Assembly: GCA_002373675.1 (NCBI GenBank)
Contig: DFLF01000016.1
Span: forward strand, 1 to 55,296
Origin: Pseudobutyrivibrio sp. UBA3626
GTDB taxonomy: Bacteria > Bacillota > Clostridia > Lachnospirales > Lachnospiraceae
DNA length: 55,296 bases
Direction: 5' to 3'
In this document: one piece after another, positions 16,348 through 22,734 of the stretch
Layout: every line of letters starts with the position of its first letter
Position numbering within the stretch: position 1 is the first letter of the stretch
The notes under the pieces: generated by a model
Databases searched by the model: none
The model's input: the letters and a program-made list of their open reading frames with translations, nothing else
What the model was told of the DNA's origin: nothing
Position numbers and translations under genes: made by a program

Positions 16348-17242
16348 GATTTTTATCATCTTTCATACGTTTTGCGTATTGATATACCCTCTTCAATAAA
16401 TCGTCCTTTGGACTCCCTTTGCCAGCTAATTTATCAAACCCGTTATATGTACTGAATCCCAACAAATAAACGGCAACTGCCATTGAAAAATCATCCACAG
16501 TACCAACCGTGTTCATTGCAACATTTCTCAATTCATCTATAGCCACATCGTTAGGTGTATGTAGTTCATGGTTATTATCTACAACTTCTTTAATTGTTTC
16601 CGGAAGAATTCGACACATCTGATAAAATGCATCCTCCTCTCCCGTAACCAATGCATAGAATTGATCAATACTTACTCGACGAATTCTTCTATGAGAAACT
16701 TTCTTACCATCCACTGTTGTCTCCCATTTAATATTTTGTGAGCGTTGTGCAATTGCTTCAACCAAAAAACATGCACAATCGTCATCGTCCAAAAGCTGAC
16801 TCTGCATCTTAATATAAGTTTTTCCAGCAGACGCTGAGTTCATGGTATTATGCTTGTTTTTCATCTCAACATATACTGTATGAACCATATCTCCATCTGG
16901 CAAATTTATTCCCTTTGGATTTCTATATATTACATCCCATCCACCGTCTTTACCATTTTCTGGCACATGACAATTATCTATATACTGAAATATTCTCTGA
17001 TGAAAATATCCTATATCATTATTATTGGACTTATCTCTCTGACGGAATATTTCATTTCCTACCATCTCATCCCAACTTGATTTATAAACTGTCTTGTCAA
17101 AGATAAGTTTTATAGGATCAATTATGTTTTTATTGAATCTTTTCACATCAAAAGACTCAAGCTTTTCGCCGTACTTTTCTATAGTTGCAGCAACATGATT
17201 TGTAAAATCTTGTTGCGATATAAAATCTAAATTCCAATCCAC
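16328..17242 (-). CDS. Eco47II/Sau96I-family type II restriction endonuclease
   Basis: 304 residues starting at GTG 17242, 7 bases after GGGAGG. The GTG overlaps the methyltransferase stop codon by one base. LDFISQQDFTNHVAATIEKY at the start and NPKGINLPDG followed by VYVEMKNKHNTMNSASAGKTY match the Eco47II family (PF09553). E-M-K in that strand, preceded by D in GGWDVIY, is the PD-(D/E)XK catalytic core. Family members cut G^GNCC. The last 20 bases overlap the converging SirTM gene. With the methyltransferase it forms a compact M-R pair on the minus strand, likely acquired by transfer. Confidence 0.88.
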   Translation of the reverse strand: MDWNLDFISQQDFTNHVAATIEKYGEKLESFDVKRFNKNIIDPIKLIFDKTVYKSSWDEMVGNEIFRQRDKSNNNDIGYFHQRIFQYIDNCHVPENGKDGGWDVIYRNPKGINLPDGDMVHTVYVEMKNKHNTMNSASAGKTYIKMQSQLLDDDDCACFLVEAIAQRSQNIKWETTVDGKKVSHRRIRRVSIDQFYALVTGEEDAFYQMCRILPETIKEVVDNNHELHTPNDVAIDELRNVAMNTVGTVDDFSMAVAVYLLGFSTYNGFDKLAGKGSPKDDLLKRVYQYAKRMKDDKNPIHLPQ

Positions 17243-18276
17243 TATATTGCCTCCCTTAACTCTTCTTTTCTATCCGCCATTTCTAATGATTCTTTTATCT
17301 CTTTAGCAATATCATAGGCAAGACTAACAGGCACGGCATTCCCTACCTGTTTATATTGAGATGAAACATTACCACAGAACTCCCAATCATCTGGAAATGT
17401 CTGGATTCTAGCGTTCTCACGTACAGTAAATGGCCTGGCTTCTAATGGATGGCATCTCTCCGTTTGTTTCTGAGACGGAGACGTTAATACTGTTAATGAA
17501 GGTTCATCCAAACTCATTCTCCTTAAAATTCCAGTACGCCCACCTTCCATATCCCAGCAACTCTTCATATATTCCTTTGCAATTTTAGGATCAATATCTC
17601 TCCAATATCCTCCTGCCGGAACTAATTCAAATATCTTTCTCTTCTTTTCACCATATTGAACACCTGGTCCTTCTGGGCAATCAAGTAAAACATCCCTAAG
17701 TACCGGTTTATATTTATGACTTTCTGGAAATGTATATTTAATCTTACCTATTAAGTCCTTACGAATACCAATTGTTATTAATCGCTCTCTCTTCTGAGGT
17801 GCTCCATGCTCCCAGGCGTTTAATATCTGCTTATCTATTACATAGCCTGTTTTTTCAAAAATATTTAACATTGTTGTATATGTTTTTCCATGATTGTGTG
17901 TAAGTAATCCTCTTACATTCTCAAATAAAAACATCTTTGGTTGCAACTTTTCAAGAAAAACTGCATAGTGATAAAACAAAGTTCCTCTAGCATCTTCTAG
18001 CCCCAGTCTCTTTCCTGCATAAGAAAAAGCCTGGCATGGTGCACCACCAGAAAGCAAATCTAAATCTCCCTTGTTTATTGAAAAATACTTTTCCAAGTCT
18101 AAGCAAGAAATATTGGCTATATCATCGTTAATAACATTCCAGTTAGGTCGGTTTTTCTTCAACGTATCGGCTGCATCTTTGTCAAACTCTATCAAACCCA
18201 AATTGTCAAATCCAGCCTTTTCAACTCCTAAAGCAAGTCCACCTGCTCCAGCAAATAATTCTATTGATGTGTACAT
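17242..18276 (-). CDS. DNA cytosine-5 methyltransferase of the Eco47II-type system
   Basis: 344 residues with the standard C5-methyltransferase motifs in order: IELFAGAGGLALG (motif I), SGGAPCQAFSYAGKR with the catalytic cysteine (motif IV), LFENVRGLL (VI), QKRERLITIGIR (VIII), the variable target-recognition region, and GNAVPVSLAYDIAKEI (X). It should methylate the site cut by its partner, presumably GGNCC. The target base is inferred from the enzyme pairing. It is translationally coupled to the endonuclease, and M precedes R in the operon, which allows protection before cutting. No controller (C) protein gene is present. Candidate regulatory repeats lie just upstream at 18347-18379. Confidence 0.9.
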   Translation of the reverse strand: MYTSIELFAGAGGLALGVEKAGFDNLGLIEFDKDAADTLKKNRPNWNVINDDIANISCLDLEKYFSINKGDLDLLSGGAPCQAFSYAGKRLGLEDARGTLFYHYAVFLEKLQPKMFLFENVRGLLTHNHGKTYTTMLNIFEKTGYVIDKQILNAWEHGAPQKRERLITIGIRKDLIGKIKYTFPESHKYKPVLRDVLLDCPEGPGVQYGEKKRKIFELVPAGGYWRDIDPKIAKEYMKSCWDMEGGRTGILRRMSLDEPSLTVLTSPSQKQTERCHPLEARPFTVRENARIQTFPDDWEFCGNVSSQYKQVGNAVPVSLAYDIAKEIKESLEMADRKEELREAI

Positions 18277-18346
18277 CTATATCACCTCATGTCTATTTTA
18301 CATTCATTATACTATCAATACTGTCCTAAAAATGGGATTTATATAT

Positions 18347-18379
18347 AATTTATACCTACTTTATACCTAATTTACACCT
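18347..18379. repeat. Three tandem 11-bp repeats upstream of the methyltransferase gene
   Basis: AATTTATACCT, ACTTTATACCT and AATTTACACCT follow each other without gaps at 18347-18357, 18358-18368 and 18369-18379. The 11-bp period places the copies on one helix face. They lie 70-100 bases upstream of the methyltransferase start, near a minus-strand TATAAT at 18306-18311, and may be a binding array for a regulator. Confidence 0.7.
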
Positions 18380-18465
18380 CAAAATAACACATATTAGTAT
18401 ATCAACAAACACTTAGTTTATCAATATATCTTAAGTATTTACGCCGTCCGGAATCATGAAGAGAC

Positions 18466-18518
18466 TTGATTTTCATATAAGTAAGGAATATAATAAGAAC
18501 AAGTTAGCCTTATCTAAC
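18466..18518 (+). promoter_or_regulatory. Promoter and dyad operator of the ATC-hydrolase-like gene
   Basis: TTGATT at 18466-18471, a 17-base spacer and TATAAT at 18489-18494. GTTAG-N6-CTAAC (18503-18518) covers the start site. TTAG/CTAA half-sites at this position are seen with DtxR/IdeR-type metal repressors, but that assignment is inference. A second hairpin (ACCGG/CCGGT, about 18537-18556) lies in the leader before the AAAGGAG site. Confidence 0.65.
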
Positions 18519-18577
18519 CAATATTTCTCGCAAACAACCGGTGCATGTCAGTCCGGTTATCAAAGGAGATTAAGAGA

Positions 18578-18973
18578 ATGAGATATACAGGAATGCCACT
18601 TGGCATGTGGGTTTTATTTGTCGGTTCTTTCAAGAAACAGTTGTCTGTAGTTTATGGATATAATTCTAAAACAGCCAAGGTGATTATTGACAAAGCAAAG
18701 CCGAAATATAAAAGAATTATTGAGGGTCTTCCACCCTATTCCTGGAATATGGAATATCTTCCCTATCCGGATGGCAGTGGCTATGAGGCGAGATTTACGT
18801 CTTGTGGCATCTGTACATTGATGAGGGAATTGGGGCTTTTCGAGTTGGTTCCAGCTATGTGCCGTCTGGACTACAGTATGAGCGAAGCGAGTGGTGTGTC
18901 AGAGTTTGTGCGCGAATATACACTGGCTTCAGGCGGTCCGTACTGTGACTGCGGATATAAGAAGAAATATTGA
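18578..18973 (+). CDS. L-2-amino-thiazoline-4-carboxylic acid hydrolase-family protein
   Basis: 131 residues from ATG 18578, 9 bases after AAAGGAG. It contains YTGMPLGMWVLF, then the cysteine-bearing FTSCGICTLMRELGLFELVPAMCRLDY and a cysteine-rich end (GGPYCDCGYKKKY). These are the features of the ATC-hydrolase-like family (PF14196), which is wide in Clostridia, is usually short and is often beside methyltransferases. The named reaction (opening a thiazoline ring towards cysteine) is shown for few members, so a different substrate is likely. It is followed after 18 bases by a methyltransferase in the same operon. A dyad operator overlaps the promoter. Confidence 0.75.
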   Translation: MRYTGMPLGMWVLFVGSFKKQLSVVYGYNSKTAKVIIDKAKPKYKRIIEGLPPYSWNMEYLPYPDGSGYEARFTSCGICTLMRELGLFELVPAMCRLDYSMSEASGVSEFVREYTLASGGPYCDCGYKKKY

Positions 18974-18991
18974 ATACGGAGGAAATGCGCT

Positions 18992-19615
18992 ATGGGATTA
19001 ATCAGAGATTATTTTAATCAGACCAGAAAGCCGGAGGGTTTTCTTGGAAGAATGATGGTAAATGGAATGAACAAAGGACACGACAGGCTTTCAGACTGGG
19101 GCATATCACATCTTAAGAAAACCGAGCCGTCAAAGGTTCTGGATATAGGATGTGGCGGAGGACGCAATGCCGGGAAGCTTCTCATCAAATATCCCGCTTC
19201 TCATGTAACAGCTATAGATTATTCTGATGTTTCTGTAAGTATGGCAACTTCTTATAATGCAGAGGCTATTAAGAAGGGGCGTTGTGAGGTGATGCAAGGT
19301 GACGTATCCAACCTTAATCTGCCCAAGGAGCAATACGACCTTGCAACAGCATTTGAGACGATATATTTCTGGCCCGGACTTAAGGAGTGTTTTGGTGAGG
19401 TGATAAAGGTTTTAAAGCCCGGCGGAATATTTATGATAGTCAACGAATCTGATGGAACGGATAAGGAAGGTCTTAAGTTTGAGAAAATTATAGATGGAAT
19501 GACATGTCATACTGTAAGTGAGATAGAAGAAGCCCTTAAGAGCGCCGGCTTTAGCAAAGTAAAATCCGGACATCATAAGTCTAAACCATGGATAGTAGTT
19601 ATAGCTAAAAAGTGA
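18992..19615 (+). CDS. Class I SAM-dependent methyltransferase
   Basis: 207 residues, ATG 18992 after GGAGG. The Rossmann-fold motif I KVLDIGCGGGRNAGKLLIKYP, acidic motif II VTAIDYSDVSV, GDVSNLNLPKEQYDLATAFETIYFW (motif IV) and LKPGGIFMIVNE (post-motif) are all intact. The acceptor substrate cannot be told. The N-terminal FNQTRKPEGFLGRMMVNGMN segment is common to clostridial UbiE/Methyltransf_11 proteins. It is co-transcribed with the ATC-hydrolase-like gene and followed by the remains of another methyltransferase. Confidence 0.85.
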   Translation: MGLIRDYFNQTRKPEGFLGRMMVNGMNKGHDRLSDWGISHLKKTEPSKVLDIGCGGGRNAGKLLIKYPASHVTAIDYSDVSVSMATSYNAEAIKKGRCEVMQGDVSNLNLPKEQYDLATAFETIYFWPGLKECFGEVIKVLKPGGIFMIVNESDGTDKEGLKFEKIIDGMTCHTVSEIEEALKSAGFSKVKSGHHKSKPWIVVIAKK

Positions 19616-19623
19616 GGTTGATT

Positions 19624-19751
19624 ATGTACCATATCGAGAAAAACACAGTACAGGAGACATTTATAAGGATGTCAACTTTTTCCACAAGATAATGATAAAA
19701 TTCTGCGACAGTCTTGTTAAGATGCAGATTATAAAAATCACCTTTAAGTAG
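19624..19751 (+). pseudogene. Decayed PPM1/TcmP-like methyltransferase, only both ends left
   Basis: ATG 19624 begins MYHIEKNTVQET, the typical start of clostridial TcmP/leucine-carboxyl-methyltransferase-like SAM enzymes. About 13 codons on, the sequence jumps frame and reads VNFFHKIMIKFCDSLVKMQI followed by five residues and TAG at 19749, the typical C-terminus of the same family. The whole catalytic middle, more than 200 codons in relatives, is missing. A single internal deletion with a junction near 19660 explains this. Confidence 0.75.
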
Positions 19752-19765
19752 ATATATTTCGCACA

Positions 19766-20653
19766 TCACAACGGAAAAGCCACCGCATCTTCATATAATT
19801 TCTGCAAGATATTTATAAATATACCGAGACTTTCTCTATTGTCATTCTTATGAGTGCAAAGCACACAGTGAAAGCGCTCTTCACATTCAAATGGAATCCA
19901 TGCAAACTGACTGCTGTGGTCATTCAGGAAACCGGGTGCAAGGCATATGCCACGGCCGGCAGCGATATTGACATAAGTGCTGTCGTGGTCGGGGCTGTTA
20001 AAATAGTCAATCTGTCCCGAGGAGATAAGCCTTTGTTGTACTGTTCTAAGAGCAGGTGGCGAGCCACCGCCCACCATAAGAGTCCGACCGTAGATATCTT
20101 CTTCCCTGATAAGATTTTTTTCAGCCAGAGGGTCATTTCTGTCAGTAATAAGGTAAATGTGCGAATCGAAAAGCTTATGAACATTTATGCCCGGAATGTG
20201 CTTTGTCTGTTCTTCCAGTGCGAAGAGTACATCAGCTTCTTCCTTTAAGAAAGCTTCAATTCCGTTATCATACTGAAACAAAGGAGTAATCAGGACGCCG
20301 TCTTGTTCTTTTTCAAATATTCTTATGGCTTCCGGCAGGAAGTAGATTGCCTGACGAACCATCATAGATATGGTGATATTGTCAGTATACTTTGCGCTGA
20401 AGTTTTGCCCCTGTTCAATGGCGCGCTTCATTTCTTCGCGCATATTAGTAAGGTAAGATACGAATTGTTCTCCGGCAGGTGTAAGAGCGGCACCCTTACC
20501 GGTTCTGTCGAATATTTTAAAGCCCACTTCATTTTCCAGAAGATTCATCTGATAAGAGAAGGTAGGCTGACTTGCGAAGCAGTTCTCAGCTGCCTTGCTG
20601 AAGTTTAGTGTATGTGCAAGCTCTATACAATAATCAATCTGTTTTGTAGTCAT
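19766..20653 (-). CDS. LysR-family transcriptional regulator
   Basis: 295 residues with an intact N-terminal winged HTH (residues 1-60: QIDYCIELAHTLNFSKAAEN, then SQPTFSYQMNLLENEVGFKIFDR) and a full effector-binding domain ending near AAGRGICLAPGFLNDHSSQF. It is transcribed away from the acetyltransferase/flavodoxin genes across a 112-base intergenic region, the classic LysR layout. It therefore probably controls those genes and its own. In Clostridia this arrangement is common beside flavodoxins and aldo/keto reductases. The inducer is unknown. Confidence 0.9.
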   Translation of the reverse strand: MTTKQIDYCIELAHTLNFSKAAENCFASQPTFSYQMNLLENEVGFKIFDRTGKGAALTPAGEQFVSYLTNMREEMKRAIEQGQNFSAKYTDNITISMMVRQAIYFLPEAIRIFEKEQDGVLITPLFQYDNGIEAFLKEEADVLFALEEQTKHIPGINVHKLFDSHIYLITDRNDPLAEKNLIREEDIYGRTLMVGGGSPPALRTVQQRLISSGQIDYFNSPDHDSTYVNIAAGRGICLAPGFLNDHSSQFAWIPFECEERFHCVLCTHKNDNRESLGIFINILQKLYEDAVAFPL

Positions 20654-20765
20654 ATGATAGCCCCTGTTATTTAAAAATTAAATCAAATATTTAGTCTTTC
20701 TATTGGATATTTTATATAAAATATGTGAAACTGTAAATAGAAAAACAAATATGGAGGCGCAAAAG
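20654..20765. promoter_or_regulatory. Divergent regulatory region between LysR and acetyltransferase genes
   Basis: 112 A/T-rich bases between the two starts. Several ATTTAAA/ATATTT-type imperfect dyads near 20670-20725 could be LysR boxes (T-N11-A), but I cannot single one out. GGAGG at 20753-20757 serves the acetyltransferase. Confidence 0.4.
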
Positions 20766-21350
20766 ATGGATTATAAAAAAGGTTATGTATTTGATTTAAT
20801 GGAAAAGGGAGGACCTACAGATGTAAGGGAGCCTTATTTTCAGGAAGCAGTTGATGAGATGATGAGAGCGAGAGTTTTGTGTGCAAAGGCTAATGCAAAG
20901 ATGCCGGACGATATGACATATATTAATGACTTGGAAGAACTGTTCGGCAGGAAGCTTGATGATGTTAGGATTCTTACACCGTTTATATGCGACTTCGGCA
21001 ATACAGTTAAGTTCGGCAAAGGTGTATTTATAAATCATTCGGCGATTCTCTCCTCGTCAGGAGGAATAGAGTTTGAAGACGGTTGTATGGCTGCTCCGGG
21101 ACTTAGGATTGCGACGATTAATCATGATATGAATGAGCGCCATACTACATACACCTATGGTAAGGTCACAATTAAGAAAAATGCATGGCTTGGTATGAAC
21201 GTTACAATCTGCCCCGGAGTGACTATCGGAGAATATGCAGTTGTTGCAGCAGGAGCCGTCGTTACAAAAGATGTACCTGATTATGCAGTAGTGGGAGGCG
21301 TACCTGCAAAAGTAATTAAGATGTTAGATCCAAAGGAGCAAAAAGAATAA
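20766..21350 (+). CDS. Maltose/galactoside O-acetyltransferase-like hexapeptide protein
   Basis: 194 residues from ATG 20766, 8 bases after GGAGG; an in-frame start at 20703 has none. Helical N-terminus, then a left-handed beta-helix of hexapeptide repeats with the family signature PFICDFGNTVKFGKGVFINH, the catalytic histidine region INHDMNERH, WLGMNVTICPGVTIGEYAVVAAGAVVTKDVPDYAVVGGVPAK. This is the Maa/LacA acetyltransferase type that moves acetyl from acetyl-CoA to sugars. It is the first gene downstream of the LysR divergent promoter and lies 25 bases before a flavodoxin gene. Confidence 0.85.
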   Translation: MDYKKGYVFDLMEKGGPTDVREPYFQEAVDEMMRARVLCAKANAKMPDDMTYINDLEELFGRKLDDVRILTPFICDFGNTVKFGKGVFINHSAILSSSGGIEFEDGCMAAPGLRIATINHDMNERHTTYTYGKVTIKKNAWLGMNVTICPGVTIGEYAVVAAGAVVTKDVPDYAVVGGVPAKVIKMLDPKEQKE

Positions 21351-21375
21351 AGAAATCAAAAGGGAGGACAACGTT

Positions 21376-21897
21376 ATGTCAAAAACACTTATAGCATTTT
21401 ATTCAAGAGCAGATGAGAATTATTTCGGTGGAGCAATGAGATATGTTGAAATAGGCAACACCGAGATAGTAGTCAACAATATGAAGGAACTAATAGATGC
21501 CGATGTATTCAAGATTGAGATGAGTAAGCCATACTCTCCTGTATATATGACCTGTATTGATGAGGCTAAGAAGGATCTCAAATCCAATGCAAGACCGCAG
21601 CTTACGGGCTTTCCTGAGAGCATAGATGAATACGATACCATAATTCTTGCATACCCTAATTATTGGGGCACATATCCTATGGCGGTTGCAACATTTTTAG
21701 ACCACTTCAATTTCGACGGCAAGACAATACTTCCGCTATGCACCAATGAAGGTAGCGGAATGGGAGGAAGTGAGAGAGACCTTAAGAAGACTCTTAAGGG
21801 AGCCAACATTAAGAGCGGTTTATCTATTAACGGAAGCGGCGCAGCACAGTCCAAGGGCGCAGTTGAGAAGTGGTTAAGTGCTAATGGAGTAATATAA
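21376..21897 (+). CDS. Cytoplasmic flavodoxin
   Basis: 173 residues, SD GGGAGG, ATG 21376. KTLIAFYSRADENYFGGAMRYVEIGNTEIV is an extended FMN-phosphate region, ILAYPNYWGTYPMAVATFLDHFNFDGKTILPLCTNEGSGMGGSERDLKK is the second FMN loop with the W-G/P-M-A signature. It belongs to the flavodoxin_4-like group that is frequent beside LysR regulators and aldo/keto reductases in Clostridia. No signal peptide, so it should act in the cytoplasm. Two further flavodoxin-domain proteins follow, and those are predicted to be outside the membrane. Confidence 0.88.
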   Translation: MSKTLIAFYSRADENYFGGAMRYVEIGNTEIVVNNMKELIDADVFKIEMSKPYSPVYMTCIDEAKKDLKSNARPQLTGFPESIDEYDTIILAYPNYWGTYPMAVATFLDHFNFDGKTILPLCTNEGSGMGGSERDLKKTLKGANIKSGLSINGSGAAQSKGAVEKWLSANGVI

Positions 21898-21911
21898 GAA
21901 CATATTTTATC

Positions 21912-21940
21912 TTGACACGGTGTCAGAATAGACATATAAT
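21912..21940 (+). promoter_or_regulatory. Consensus promoter with dyad operator before the lipoprotein flavodoxin gene
   Basis: TTGACA at 21912-21917, a 17-base spacer and TATAAT at 21935-21940. TGACAC-G-GTGTCA (21913-21925) is a perfect dyad overlapping the -35. This is typical of a TetR-style repressor site, but no TetR gene is in the window. MerR activators use a dyad centred in a longer spacer, which is not the case here. Confidence 0.8.
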
Positions 21941-21944
21941 CAAG

Positions 21945-21971
21945 TTGACAAGGGGACGGTACTTTTGTCAA
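21945..21971. repeat. REP-like palindromic repeat, copy 3 (variant)
   Basis: TTGACAA/TTGTCAA ends around a core that shares GGGGACGG with the copies at 1060 and 3079 but differs in the right half. It starts 4 bases after the -10 box, so it forms the first bases of the lipoprotein transcript. Confidence 0.7.
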
Positions 21972-22023
21972 CAAAATGGAGACCGGATGAGTATGCCCTA
22001 AGAAAGAAAAGGAGATTACAATT

Positions 22024-22695
22024 ATGAAGAGTATATTGAAGACGAAGAGATTGTTTGCGGTAGTCTTAGCCCTCGTAATGGTTTCAGGACTTGCGGGCTG
22101 TAGCTGCTCTACATCGGACAATAGTAACGCTAACAGTACTCAGAACGCATCAGCGAATGCATCCGGCACACAGAATGCTACTGCAACTACACCAACTACA
22201 GACGGCAGCAAGACTTTGGTAGTATATTTCTCATGGTCAGGAAATGTTGACAAGATGGCTAACTGGGTTGCAGAGGCAACAGGTGGTAAGCTTGTTCGAG
22301 TAACACCTAAGACACCATATTCAACCAACTATAACGAGACAGTAGACGTTGCCAAGAAGGAACAAAATGACAATGCAAGACCCGAGATTAATGTTGATTT
22401 GACAGCAGAGCAGTTATCGGGTTATGATACAGTATACTTTGGATTCCCCGTATGGTGGAGCGATATACCACAGTGCATGAAGACTTTCCTTGAAAGCTAT
22501 GATTTTAACGGCAAGACTATAATACCGTTCTTCTCTCACGAGGGAACATCAAGCGGTGGAAGTGCTCTTGATTCTATAGAGTCTCTTGCCAAGGGAGCTA
22601 CAGTTAAGAAGAGCGACTACCTTTCTATTCGAGGTGGCAAGGTTGCCGATTCGAAGCAAGAGGTTGTTGATTGGGTAGCCAAGGTTTCTAAGTAA
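22024..22695 (+). CDS. Extracytoplasmic flavodoxin lipoprotein
   Basis: 223 residues. A signal peptide (KTKRLF then AVVLALVMVSG) ends in the lipobox LAGC, with Cys26 as the likely lipidation site. A 35-residue Ser/Asn/Thr-rich linker follows. The rest is a flavodoxin: TLVVYFSWSGNVDKMANWVA (FMN loop with a serine/tryptophan variation), NDNARPEI, YDTVYFGFPVWWSDIPQCMKTFLESYDFNGKTIIPFFSHEGTSSGGSALDSIESLAKG. An FMN protein tethered to the outer face of the membrane is unusual. It is followed 39 bases later by a membrane protein with a flavodoxin domain of the same subtype, and the two likely pass electrons to each other. Confidence 0.88.
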   Translation: MKSILKTKRLFAVVLALVMVSGLAGCSCSTSDNSNANSTQNASANASGTQNATATTPTTDGSKTLVVYFSWSGNVDKMANWVAEATGGKLVRVTPKTPYSTNYNETVDVAKKEQNDNARPEINVDLTAEQLSGYDTVYFGFPVWWSDIPQCMKTFLESYDFNGKTIIPFFSHEGTSSGGSALDSIESLAKGATVKKSDYLSIRGGKVADSKQEVVDWVAKVSK

Positions 22696-22734
22696 AATAA
22701 CGGACTATAACTGCACATATAGAAAGGCACACCT

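Noticed and set aside
21912..21940. MerR-type promoter at the lipoprotein flavodoxin gene
   Set aside because: The spacer is 17 bases and the dyad lies on the -35, not centred in a 19-20 base spacer.
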